Assembly: GCF_001275675.1 (NCBI RefSeq)
Contig: NZ_LITM01000009.1
Span: 419,141 to 483,140 of the forward strand
Source of the DNA: Lysinibacillus sp. FJAT-14745
GTDB lineage: Bacteria > Bacillota > Bacilli > Bacillales_A > Planococcaceae
Direction of reading: 5' to 3'
Length of the DNA: 64,000 nt
Positions 55,747 to 64,000 of this stretch are shown here, in pieces; position 1 is the first letter of the stretch, and every line of letters begins with the position of its first letter. The translations under genes and the position numbers were made by a program. The notes below the pieces were generated by a model, which saw nothing but the letters and a program-made list of their open reading frames with translations, ran no database searches and was not told the origin of the DNA.

Positions 55747-56955
55747 CTATAGAAGATCTGCAAATTTATCGGCTTCTTGCTCTTTTTTCGGGAAAATATA
55801 GACTTCACGGTTTTTCACTGCTCGTTCGATTAGTTCATCAAAATCCGAGAAGCTTTCATAATGCTCAACCTTTTCAAGCTTTGGCTTTGTTTTTGGACTT
55901 GCTGGAGTAAAAATTGTACAGCAGTCTTCAAAAGGCTGGATAGACGTTTCGTATGTGCCTATTTTCTCTGCAATATCGATAATTTCTAATTTATCTGACG
56001 AGATTAATGGACGTAAAATTGGTGTGTTCGTTACGGCATTAATAGCTGTTAGACTTTCAAGAGTTTGACTCGCTACTTGTCCAAGACTTTCACCTGTAAC
56101 GATTGCTAGTGCACCGATTTCTTCACGGACTTTGTCAGCAACTTTTAGCATCATACGACGAGTTGTTGTCATTGATACATTTGAAGGTACTTTTTCTTTA
56201 ATAAGAACTTGAATTTCAGTGAAAGGAATTACATGTAAACGGATATTAGCTCCAAATTTCGTTAATTCATTTGCAAGCACCTTTACTTTTTCCAATGAAT
56301 TTTGGCTTGTGTACGGTGGGCTAAAGAAGTGAATCGCCTCTAAGCGCACTCCTCGTTTCATCATTAAATAACCAGCGACAGGACTATCTATACCACCAGA
56401 AAGCATTAATAAAGATTTACCATTAGAGCCTACAGGCATTCCACCTGCACCTGGAATAACTTGTGCCATCATATATGTTGCATCATGACGCACCTCTACA
56501 CGAAGTTCGATATCAGGCTTCTTCACCTTTACCGATAAATTTTGATATTGTGGTAATACATAACCACCAATTTCGCGTTGAATGGCATGTGATTCTAACG
56601 GAAATGTTTTATCAGTACGCTTTACTTCTACTTTAAAAGTAAGCTGCTCATTTTTAAATGTATCCATAATTGTTACTGCCAGTTTTTTCATGGACTCGAG
56701 GTCTTTTTCACATGCTGCCACTGGACTAAATGATTGGATACCAAAAATTTTAGGTAATCCTTTTAATAGCACGTCCATTTGTGCTTCATTTTGAATGGCA
56801 ATAAACATACGATCGCGCTCTGTACGAATGTGTAAATGTCCTAAATCCGCAAACGCATGACGAATGTTCTCTCGTAAGCGACGAATAAAATCCATCTTGT
56901 TACGACCTTTTGTAGAAAGCTCTCCATATCGAATTAAAATTTCTTTCCAAATCAT
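55747..56955 (-). CDS. thiI: tRNA 4-thiouridine/thiazole sulfurtransferase ThiI
   Basis: Adenylates U8 of tRNA and transfers sulfur for 4-thiouridine; also linked to thiazole synthesis. 402 aa without C-terminal rhodanese domain, as in other Bacilli. NFLD/THUMP N-terminal half with ISRKGRNKMDF-like text (ELSTKGRNKMDFIRRL); PP-loop SGGIDSPVAGYLMMKRG near residue 185. ATG overlaps nifZ stop by 4 nt. Co-operon with its own desulfurase. Confidence 0.96.
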   Translation of the reverse strand: MIWKEILIRYGELSTKGRNKMDFIRRLRENIRHAFADLGHLHIRTERDRMFIAIQNEAQMDVLLKGLPKIFGIQSFSPVAACEKDLESMKKLAVTIMDTFKNEQLTFKVEVKRTDKTFPLESHAIQREIGGYVLPQYQNLSVKVKKPDIELRVEVRHDATYMMAQVIPGAGGMPVGSNGKSLLMLSGGIDSPVAGYLMMKRGVRLEAIHFFSPPYTSQNSLEKVKVLANELTKFGANIRLHVIPFTEIQVLIKEKVPSNVSMTTTRRMMLKVADKVREEIGALAIVTGESLGQVASQTLESLTAINAVTNTPILRPLISSDKLEIIDIAEKIGTYETSIQPFEDCCTIFTPASPKTKPKLEKVEHYESFSDFDELIERAVKNREVYIFPKKEQEADKFADLL

Positions 56956-58112
56956 GATTTAAATTCTCCTTTAAGTTCCATCAATACTTCATCTAATACT
57001 TGTTTAAACTTTACTATATCTTCATTTGTTACATGAGCACCAAAACTTATACGAATAACACCCTTTTTAAAGTGCTCATCGATATTTAGAGCTTCAACAA
57101 CATGGCTTGTTTTTGTCTGTTTCGATGAACATGCACTCGATGTCGAGACAATTACATTGCGTTTTTGCAATGCATTGATAATGACTTCACCTTTTAAATC
57201 ACGAATACTAAAAGATAAAATATGTGCCGCTCCTTGTGGCGTTGATAAAATATGCACTACATCCCCATATCCACGTAATTGCGTGCATATTTCTTCATAC
57301 CATTGACGGTATTTTTTTGCACGGTCATTCATCGTCTCGACTGCTATTCGGGCTGCTTTGGATAAGGCTACGGCTTGCGGTACAGCTACCGTTCCACTAC
57401 GTAAACCAAACTCCTGTCCTCCACCAAGTGCATACGGCTGCCATGTCATTTTTTTACGGAATGCTAGTACCCCTGAACCTTTAAAGCCGTGAATTTTATG
57501 GCCAGAAATTGAAATACAATCTGGTCCCTCATCATCGTTAAATGATATCGGTAACTTTCCAAAGCTTTGTACAGCATCAACGTGAAAAGCTGCTCGACTC
57601 GATTCATGAATAATTTTCGCAGCTTCAAAAATTGGTTGGATAGCACCCATTTCATTATTTACATGCATCATACTTACTAAAATGGTATCGTTGCGCACTT
57701 TTGTGCGAAGCTCCTCTAAAGAAACGACTCCATTTTTGTCTGCTTGCAAGTATTCTACATCAAAACCCTCTTGCTCAAGTTGCTTAACAGATTCTAGAAC
57801 AGATGGATGCTCAATTTCAGTTGTTAAAATATGATTTCCTTTATGTGTATTGCTTCGTGCTAAACCAAATATAGCCGTGTTATTGGATTCAGTACCACCT
57901 GATGTAAATAGCACATTTTTTGCTTCTGTATGCAAAATATCTGCTACTTGCTCACGTGCACGCATTAACAATTCGTTTGATTCAACACCCATTGCATGAA
58001 TGGAAGCAGGATTGGCATAAAACTGCTCATTCACTACCATAAATGCTTGCATAACCTCTTTTAAAGGTTTTGTTGTTGCACTGTTGTCTAAATAGATTGT
58101 ATTAACTTCCAT
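56952..58112 (-). CDS. nifZ: Cysteine desulfurase NifZ-like
   Basis: PLP enzyme releasing sulfur from cysteine, dedicated partner of ThiI in Bacillus. 386 aa: YLDNSATTKPL start, PLP Lys in ISGHKIHGFKGSGVL, and catalytic Cys loop SSACSSKQTKTSHV. GAAAG upstream is a weak ribosome site. Dedicated-partner role is inferred from the 4-nt overlap with thiI and from B. subtilis. Confidence 0.95.
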   Translation of the reverse strand: MEVNTIYLDNSATTKPLKEVMQAFMVVNEQFYANPASIHAMGVESNELLMRAREQVADILHTEAKNVLFTSGGTESNNTAIFGLARSNTHKGNHILTTEIEHPSVLESVKQLEQEGFDVEYLQADKNGVVSLEELRTKVRNDTILVSMMHVNNEMGAIQPIFEAAKIIHESSRAAFHVDAVQSFGKLPISFNDDEGPDCISISGHKIHGFKGSGVLAFRKKMTWQPYALGGGQEFGLRSGTVAVPQAVALSKAARIAVETMNDRAKKYRQWYEEICTQLRGYGDVVHILSTPQGAAHILSFSIRDLKGEVIINALQKRNVIVSTSSACSSKQTKTSHVVEALNIDEHFKKGVIRISFGAHVTNEDIVKFKQVLDEVLMELKGEFKS

Positions 58113-58203
58113 TAATATTCACACACTTTCAAAACGTTGATTTAACGGTATTTATCATAACGCAATCTTCAGCAATTGACTACTAACTTTAACAATTATA
58201 ATT

Positions 58204-58668
58204 TTAATCTTTCTTCATTGTTATAAATTCAGTTGATGCTGTGAATTCCATGACTTTCTCAAAGCCTAATTTTTCATAAAGGTGAATTGCTCTTGTATTA
58301 AAAGTAGCTACTGTTAAACGAATAGGACTATGTTTTTCTTGTTGTAGCTGATTTAAGATAAATGAAAAAAATTCTGAACCATAACCTTTTCCTGTTAGCT
58401 CAGGCTTCATCCCTATACCAACATCAATGCACTCGTTTAAATACGCACCATAGTCATGACCTTTAGGTACTTGTGCAGATGTTCCTGTACAGAAAAAACC
58501 GACTAGCTCTTCTTTATCATTGACAATTGAATAGTACGGATTTTCAAGAAATTCTTTTAGAGATTCGTCGCATAGTTCATTGTTATAAAAAACATATGGT
58601 TCTTCATATTTCCAATTTAAAATGTCAGTCGCATAAACTTCATTCATTTCCTTACTATAAAATTGCAT
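58204..58668 (-). CDS. GNAT family N-acetyltransferase
   Basis: 154 aa single-domain GNAT. Acetyl-CoA pyrophosphate loop at GIGMKPELTGKGYGSEF; core strand LVGFFCTGTSAQVP; C-terminal RAIHLYEKLGFEKV is the family end. GAGGTG lies 7-8 nt before the ATG. Substrate unknown. Between ezrA and nifZ with its own gap; no terminator of its own. Confidence 0.9.
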   Translation of the reverse strand: MQFYSKEMNEVYATDILNWKYEEPYVFYNNELCDESLKEFLENPYYSIVNDKEELVGFFCTGTSAQVPKGHDYGAYLNECIDVGIGMKPELTGKGYGSEFFSFILNQLQQEKHSPIRLTVATFNTRAIHLYEKLGFEKVMEFTASTEFITMKKD

Positions 58669-58795
58669 GATGAACACCTCTATTTTTCATCGTCTCTAAA
58701 CGATGAGGATAATGTGAAGCTTGTCTTAGAGCACACGCAAACGTCTGAAAAATCGTATGAATACCTCAACAAACAAATTGGCCTTTTAATAACAA

Positions 58796-58834
58796 AGCTG
58801 TCTAAAAAGTAATAACTAAACCTTTTAGACAGCT
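58796..58834 (-). terminator. Terminator of ezrA
   Basis: Leftward AGCTGTCTAAAAGG...CTTTTTAGACAGCT then TTTG, about 25 nt after the ezrA stop. Confidence 0.8.
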
Positions 58835-58858
58835 GATGTAATTTTTTATTATACTTGA

Positions 58859-60559
58859 CTATTTTGTTATTGTTTCTTCTGCTACAAGTTCTTGAATTCG
58901 CTTTAACGCACCTGGCTCCATTTCTTCAACTGCCGTTCCAGCCTCTTCTAATGCCTTGGAATAGCGGAATTGATTGAAAGATGCTTCTGCTTCTTTTAAA
59001 CGAGTATGCAATTTTGGATTTGTTGCACGATGACGATTACCATACTGAATAATACGTTCAATTAGCATTACATTTTCAATCAATTCATGTGCCTTCGCTT
59101 TTACATCCTCTACACAAAGTGTTGCAGCATTTAAGTTATTATGAACTGCTCCCATGTTGAGAGGTACCTCTTGCAGGCTTTGCATTACTACATAAATATG
59201 CTCTGCTGCTTCATCTAGACGGGCATCCATCTCTTCAGGAATACCTGGAATATTAGCCTTATTCAATAGACGATCTGTTTCTTGTAATGTTTTCTTTAAG
59301 TTTTCTACTTGCGTGCGAGCCTTATTTTCATCAATTCGTAGCTTCTTCATCGTATTTGACAAATTGCCTTGCTCCTCATGAATGCCTTCAAGCTCCTCGC
59401 TAATTTCAATCAATTCTTCCTGCAAACTTGAGTATGCAGATTTTTCCTCTTTAACACGCATCGCCAATAAGTCATAGCGACGTTGTAAAGCCTCTAATTG
59501 CTTTAATGCAGCTTTTGGAATTTCTGCATCTTTCTCATTTAAACGATAGCTTTGCTGCACAAAGGTTGCTTCATCACTTACCAATCTTGTTGAACCAATA
59601 ACATTGGTGATTGAGCTTAATAAACGATCACAATTTTGATCAACATAATTTTTAGCAATAACCTCTTTTTCGAGCAGATCGTAATATTGATCAATCTCGT
59701 CATTTATTTCAGCAACACGTGGCTTAACAACGATTAGATTAAGCTCTGCTAATTCATTTTTTAATGTCGCAAATTCCTCTTCAAATTTATCCAGCGCCTT
59801 CGTTAGCTCTAAATGCTGTAAATAATAGGATTGCTCCTCCATTTCACGCTGGCCACTACGTAATTCCTGTACCGCTCCTGGTAGCTTTACTTGCAATTCA
59901 GTTAAAATTGTTGGGACATCATTAATGTATTCAAACGTCTGCTGTGACTCTTGGTTCAAGCCAATAACAATTTCTCTTGCCTGTAAATAATTCCCTTCGC
60001 TTGTAAGCACATCGAATTCCTCAAACTTTTGAACAAACGTCTCCAGCTTTTTCTCCAAAGCCGGTAATGCTACACCAAATGAATGTTGGTGCGCTAACAA
60101 TGTTTTACGTGCAGAGCGATAGTATTCTTTTAATTGTTCAATTTCAATACGATTTTTTTCTTCGCTGCCAATTAATTCATTTAGTTCTTCTAAGATTTTA
60201 TCTTTATCTTGTTCACATTTTTGAATGTAATCTTCTATCTCACGTTCAATTAACGTTGCTTTATTAAAACGAAGTCTATTGATTTGATCCTCTGCGTCAA
60301 ATAAAAGTGAATCAATTTTTGTCATATGTACATCGATGACTTCATCCCAACTATTACGCCATCGTTCAAACATCTCTTCTGTTTCACCGTTCATGTTTAA
60401 AGATTTAACTTTTGAAATTTCCTCATTTATAGGATTGTTTTGTATTTGTGATTTTTCATTTTCAAGTTTAGCAATGATTGTTGTATGTTTTCGTCGCATC
60501 ATAAATCCTACTATCGCTAAAATTAATAGTAGGATAACCGGAATGATGATATACTCCAT
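58859..60559 (-). CDS. ezrA: Septation ring formation regulator EzrA
   Basis: Membrane-anchored inhibitor of FtsZ assembly away from midcell. 566 aa: N-terminal membrane segment (about 4-22), short basic stretch MRRKHTT, then almost continuous coiled coil (EEIDDVIDVHM...-like; KTLQETDRLLNKANIPGIPEEM near 430). Usual family size. AGGAGG before ATG. Divergent from hisJ. Confidence 0.95.
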   Translation of the reverse strand: MEYIIIPVILLLILAIVGFMMRRKHTTIIAKLENEKSQIQNNPINEEISKVKSLNMNGETEEMFERWRNSWDEVIDVHMTKIDSLLFDAEDQINRLRFNKATLIEREIEDYIQKCEQDKDKILEELNELIGSEEKNRIEIEQLKEYYRSARKTLLAHQHSFGVALPALEKKLETFVQKFEEFDVLTSEGNYLQAREIVIGLNQESQQTFEYINDVPTILTELQVKLPGAVQELRSGQREMEEQSYYLQHLELTKALDKFEEEFATLKNELAELNLIVVKPRVAEINDEIDQYYDLLEKEVIAKNYVDQNCDRLLSSITNVIGSTRLVSDEATFVQQSYRLNEKDAEIPKAALKQLEALQRRYDLLAMRVKEEKSAYSSLQEELIEISEELEGIHEEQGNLSNTMKKLRIDENKARTQVENLKKTLQETDRLLNKANIPGIPEEMDARLDEAAEHIYVVMQSLQEVPLNMGAVHNNLNAATLCVEDVKAKAHELIENVMLIERIIQYGNRHRATNPKLHTRLKEAEASFNQFRYSKALEEAGTAVEEMEPGALKRIQELVAEETITK

Positions 60560-60749
60560 CGTAAGCCTCCTATTCTACAATAAACGAATTGGCTAGTTGT
60601 ATTTATTATATACTATGTTATCGCCTTTTGTACTAAAATTTGAGTGTTTTTTCTGTATATACACCTTTCAAGAATAACACCTACGTAATTTTTGAACAAT
60701 TGTCGCAAATAGAAGTGTTATTATCAATAGCTAAAGGAGTGGTTATTTT

Positions 60750-61547
60750 ATGAAATGTGACGGCCATGTTCATAGTCCATATTGTCCACACGGTACTTCT
60801 GATTCATTTAAGCAATATATAGAAAAAGCTATCTCCCATAACTTTACAGATATCACCTTTACAGAACATGCACCATTACCACTGAATTTTGTTGACCCTA
60901 CACCTCAGCAAGATAGTGGAATGAATCCAGAATTTTTAATGCCTTATTTTGAAGATTTACAGCGCCTTCAAAAGGAGTATGCACAAGACATCCGCATTCA
61001 TATAGGTCTAGAGGTTGACTACATTCAAGGCTTTGAAGAAGAAACTCGTCAATTTCTTAATACATATGGACACTTTTTAAATGACTCTATTTTATCGGTC
61101 CATTTTTTACAATGGCAAAATACCTTTGAATGCATTGACTTTTCTCCAGAAAGTTTTATGGCTTTTTCAAAAAAAGTTGGCTCTATCGAACAAGTGTATA
61201 ATTTATATTATGATACCGTCCTACAATCCATTAAAGCAGATTTAGGGCAATACAAGCCTAAGCGCATTGGGCATCCTTCACTTATTCATAAATTTCAATT
61301 AGCACATATGGTGAAAATTGATGATTCTGCGCGGATTCGAGAAGTTTTAGATTTAATGAAGGAAGAAAGCTATGAGCTAGATTTAAATAGCGCTGGTTTA
61401 AGTAAAACATATTGCCAGGAACCTTATCCACCATTTTCCTTTATTGATTATAGTAAATCTATTGGGCTACCAATTGTTTTCGGTTCAGATGCTCATAGTG
61501 TTGCTGATTTACATCAACACTATAATGTTATATTCCAAAATAAATAA
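60750..61547 (+). CDS. hisJ: Histidinol-phosphatase HisJ (PHP family)
   Basis: Phosphatase of histidine synthesis, PHP fold. 265 aa, cytoplasmic. Metal ligands in CDGHVHSPYCPHGT, FTEHAPLPL, GLEVDYIQGFE, LSVHFLQ, and GSDAHSVADL. AAAGGAG precedes ATG. Outside any his operon, as in B. subtilis. Followed by msrC 20 nt later, so probably one transcript. Confidence 0.95.
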   Translation: MKCDGHVHSPYCPHGTSDSFKQYIEKAISHNFTDITFTEHAPLPLNFVDPTPQQDSGMNPEFLMPYFEDLQRLQKEYAQDIRIHIGLEVDYIQGFEEETRQFLNTYGHFLNDSILSVHFLQWQNTFECIDFSPESFMAFSKKVGSIEQVYNLYYDTVLQSIKADLGQYKPKRIGHPSLIHKFQLAHMVKIDDSARIREVLDLMKEESYELDLNSAGLSKTYCQEPYPPFSFIDYSKSIGLPIVFGSDAHSVADLHQHYNVIFQNK

Positions 61548-61567
61548 CTTTCAAATGGGGTGCTTGT

Positions 61568-62047
61568 ATGTTTACACAAATTAATTATGATGGGCCTATT
61601 GCTGAGCAATATAATACTTTAGCAAAACAGTTAGATGCTCTGCTTACAGGAGAAAGCGATCGCATTGCTAATTTTAGTAACGCTTCTGCATTACTAAATC
61701 AGTTTCTGTCAAACATTAACTGGGTCGGTTTTTATCTATTACAGGGGGAGGAACTTGTATTAGGACCATTTCAGGGCTTACCTGCCTGCGTCAGAATACC
61801 AATCGGACGCGGCGTTTGTGGAACAGCTGTAGGCAAAGAAGAAACAATAGTGGTAAAAGACGTACATGATTTTCCAGGGCATATTGCCTGTGATGCCGCG
61901 TCCCAATCCGAAATCGTTATTCCCTTGATAAAAGAAGGACAGGTCATCGGCGTTCTCGATATCGACAGTCCAATCGTAAATCGTTTTTCTAAGGAAGATC
62001 AAGAAGGGTTAGAGCTATTCGTACAGACCTTACTCCTCCATTTATAA
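61568..62047 (+). CDS. msrC: Free methionine-R-sulfoxide reductase, GAF domain (YtsP)
   Basis: Single GAF domain enzyme reducing free Met-R-sulfoxide. 159 aa. Cys74 (LPACVRIPIG), Cys84 (RGVCGTA) and Cys108 (HIACDAA) correspond to the three redox cysteines of the family. GGGG before ATG. Named msrC in some genomes, ytsP in Bacillus. The TAA stop opens a family 2 repeat. Confidence 0.93.
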   Translation: MFTQINYDGPIAEQYNTLAKQLDALLTGESDRIANFSNASALLNQFLSNINWVGFYLLQGEELVLGPFQGLPACVRIPIGRGVCGTAVGKEETIVVKDVHDFPGHIACDAASQSEIVIPLIKEGQVIGVLDIDSPIVNRFSKEDQEGLELFVQTLLLHL

Positions 62048-62219
62048 AGTGAAACTTTAATCAGTGGGGTTCTTTCCCCCACTGATTATTAGTCTTCACC
62101 AATCGGGTTTTTACGGGCAGTTAGCCTCCCCGTATTTCTTTACTCTCATTGAATTTGAAGCGGACCCGACGCTTCTCTTTTGATATAGATAAATTACTGC
62201 CCGTTAATACGGGATAAAA
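62045..62219 (+). repeat. Family 2 stop-codon repeat, copy after msrC
   Basis: Begins with msrC stop TAAAGTGAAACTTTAATCAG, then GGGGTTCTTTCCCCC hairpin with CACTGATT, CACCAATCGGG, ACGGGCAGTTAG, a middle block (GAAGCGGACCCGACGCTTC), and ACTGCCCGTTAATACGGGAT. The longest plus-strand copy. Confidence 0.88.
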
Positions 62220-62259
62220 AAATGCCCTGAAATGATTTATTGTCATTTCAGGGCATTTC
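62216..62259. terminator. Bidirectional terminator msrC / diguanylate cyclase
   Basis: TGCCCTGAAATGA/TCATTTCAGGGCA stem, T-containing tails on both sides. Confidence 0.85.
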
Positions 62260-62312
62260 AGCTCATCAGGCTGACGTTTTATTTTCAAAAACATCTGTTT
62301 ACTTTTATTACA

Positions 62313-64000
62313 TTATGAATTTGTTAGATACGATCGATCATGAATACAAAAACGATTTTTACCACTGTTTTTTGCTTCATAAAGCGCTGTATCTGCATGA
62401 AGGAAAACAGATTGAAACGCTGGACGGTACTGTTCATCCCATGTTATGAGACCTGCTGAAATTGTCACCTGAGGATCTGTTGTACTTGGAATTACTGCAA
62501 CGATTGCTGCTGCTAATTCGATTGCTTCTTGCTCATCAATATTTGGAATATACACAGACATTTCTTCTCCACCCCAGCGTGCACAAATTCCACGAGTTCC
62601 AATTGTTTCTTTTAACCTTGATGCAATTTGCATAAGAATCTTATCACCAATTTGGTGACCATACGTATCGTTAATGCGTTTGAAATTATCAATATCAATG
62701 AGTAAGAACATTCCTGATTGATCATTTTTAAGCGACTTTTCTACATACTGGTCTAAATAACTTCTTGCGTACAATTTCGTCAAATGATCCAAATCTACCA
62801 TTTCCTGAAGTTGATTTCGTAATATTGAGTTTGCAATTGCTAAAGAAGAGTGATGGATTAATGATTGCATTAATTTAAAGCTGTCAAATGAAAAGAAATA
62901 TGGCTCCTTGTGTAACACAATACTAAAGCCATTAATTTTTTCTTCCATTAAAATTGGGATTGCCATAATTGAACGATATTCAATTTGATTAGGGGTTAAT
63001 CGACTGAAATCTGCAATAAATAGTGGATCATCGGTATGCTCAAAATGTTGTTCAACATGTTTTATATAGGTTTGACCCTTTTCTGCATTGAATAAGGCTG
63101 TACTCGCATCCGTCACTTTAAAGGTGTCATGATGTTTAAACGCGAAACAAACTTCCATTGGTTGAAAGGATTTCATTAACTGTTTTTGAAGGAAAAGTAA
63201 CATTTCATGAATGTCAATCCTCATATTTAAACGATGCGATGTTTCATTGATGAGTTGTAAATCACTTACTAGGCGATGTGATTGATGATATAATTTTGCA
63301 TTTTCAAGCGCATTTCCTGATGTTTGTGCTAGCATTCGCACAAAGTCTTTTTCAGTCGTTGAAAAAAGATATGTTGTAGGTGCACTTACTTGTAAAATAC
63401 CATAAATAGCTTGTCTCCCTTTTATAGGGGCGTTTAATAATCGACAATTTAAATCGCTTGCAAGCTCCGTTGTCAGCTCTCCTGAGACAAAAGCCTCAAT
63501 AGTCGCAGGTCTTTCAGATAAGTAATCAAAAAGCTTAATATCGATAGTCGTATGGCGGTCTTGATCATTCGATAGTATAAGCTCCGCACTAAACTCTGGG
63601 AAATTATCCTTAATATTTTTTAAAACATTTTCTAAAATTAAATCAATATCCATAGTGGAATGAAATAAATCTGTCATATTGTACAATTTTCTATATTGGT
63701 CTTCATTCACTTTTACTTCAAAATTTTCTCTAGTCAACTGAAAAACCTTTGTAAGCGTTTCAACAAACTTTTCTCCGTAATCCGAAGTCATAAAGTCTGT
63801 CCAAGCATCGGTTGCCTCGACAAGTAGCACACCAATTGGGTTTTTGCCTTCTGCTTGGAAAAGCACCATATCGGTCATCGTCATAAATTCGTCTTTTTCT
63901 TTTAATATATAGGGAATTTTCACCATCTTCTGTTGATAAAAGCTAGCTTCAATCATTAACCATGACACAGCATTTAGTTTTGTTTCAATTGTTACAGTAG
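62313..64000 (-). CDS. GAF-GGDEF diguanylate cyclase, 5' end beyond window
   Basis: Makes the second messenger c-di-GMP. The frame is open to the right edge (codons before GTG at 63968 read TVTIETKLNA), and no ribosome site precedes that GTG, so the N terminus lies outside the window. Visible parts: N-terminal sensor-like region, two GAF-like regions (about 120-240 and 245-390), then GGDEF domain: DHLTKLYARSYLD, FLLIDIDNFKRINDTYGHQIGD and active site ARWGGEEMSVYIP. No RxxD inhibitory site is evident five residues before GGEEM. No EAL domain. Confidence 0.93.
   Translation of the reverse strand, partial: TVTIETKLNAVSWLMIEASFYQQKMVKIPYILKEKDEFMTMTDMVLFQAEGKNPIGVLLVEATDAWTDFMTSDYGEKFVETLTKVFQLTRENFEVKVNEDQYRKLYNMTDLFHSTMDIDLILENVLKNIKDNFPEFSAELILSNDQDRHTTIDIKLFDYLSERPATIEAFVSGELTTELASDLNCRLLNAPIKGRQAIYGILQVSAPTTYLFSTTEKDFVRMLAQTSGNALENAKLYHQSHRLVSDLQLINETSHRLNMRIDIHEMLLFLQKQLMKSFQPMEVCFAFKHHDTFKVTDASTALFNAEKGQTYIKHVEQHFEHTDDPLFIADFSRLTPNQIEYRSIMAIPILMEEKINGFSIVLHKEPYFFSFDSFKLMQSLIHHSSLAIANSILRNQLQEMVDLDHLTKLYARSYLDQYVEKSLKNDQSGMFLLIDIDNFKRINDTYGHQIGDKILMQIASRLKETIGTRGICARWGGEEMSVYIPNIDEQEAIELAAAIVAVIPSTTDPQVTISAGLITWDEQYRPAFQSVFLHADTALYEAKNSGKNRFCIHDRSYLTNS

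Noticed and set aside
62240-62449. 69-codon plus frame after msrC
   Set aside because: Starts in the bidirectional terminator and runs antisense into the diguanylate cyclase gene.

Overview
The window is chromosomal DNA from a low-GC, endospore-forming Gram-positive bacterium, most likely Lysinibacillus or a close relative. The basis is gene order that follows the Bacillus subtilis thrS-dnaI-dnaB-nrdR-gapB-polA and accDA-dnaE-ytoI-sppA-sspA-ezrA-ytsP neighbourhoods, a spore SASP gene, T-box, TPP-riboswitch and L20-leader type controls, and dispersed repeats that I associate with Lysinibacillus. The genus is inference. There is no rRNA, tRNA, CRISPR array, prophage or intact insertion sequence.

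Layout (most genes run leftward): 0.2-1.7 kb translation operon infC-rpmI-rplT behind a leader RNA; 1.9-4.3 kb thrS with a T-box; 4.3-7.1 kb nrdR-dnaB-dnaI; 7.3-8.3 kb gapB; 9.4-13.6 kb polA-mutM-coaE; 13.8-18.2 kb membrane genes including hflK-hflC and lrgA-lrgB; 18.6-21.3 kb phoP-phoR and a MaoC-like gene; 21.6-23.7 kb two VanY-type carboxypeptidases followed by about 1.1 kb without a convincing gene; 24.8-28.5 kb TCA genes citZ, icd, mdh; 28.7-36 kb ytvI, fxsA, pfkA-pyk, accDA and a FadR-type GntR regulator; 36-42 kb dnaE, nrnA, ytpI, ytoI; 42-52.6 kb ytkL, an M24 peptidase, ald, usp, ytxK, tpx, sppA-yteJ and an acyl-CoA synthetase; 52.7-55.2 kb riboswitch-controlled thiM-thiD-thiE; 55.4-64 kb sspA, nifZ-thiI, a GNAT gene, ezrA, hisJ, msrC and a GAF-GGDEF gene cut by the right edge.

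The genes are mostly housekeeping: replication and repair, central carbon flux, fatty-acid initiation, thiamine and 4-thiouridine synthesis, and envelope homeostasis. The most informative regulatory result is two exact ECF sigma-W-type promoters (TGAAAC, 16 nt, CGTA), one before hflK-hflC and one before sppA-yteJ, which suggests a shared envelope-stress response.

The part not explained by known genes is the intergenic repeat content. Family 1 has ten copies: imperfect hairpins of about 80-360 bp with GTTGATT/AATCAAC ends. Two subfamilies differ in stem sequence but keep pairing, and the loop carries expandable tandem modules. Family 2 abuts stop codons in all three clear copies. Family 3 carries a perfect 22-bp palindrome. 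Family 1 lies in gaps downstream of genes and is absent from the six divergent-promoter gaps. I see no transposase that could move any of them. These repeats are the best candidates here for an undescribed system.
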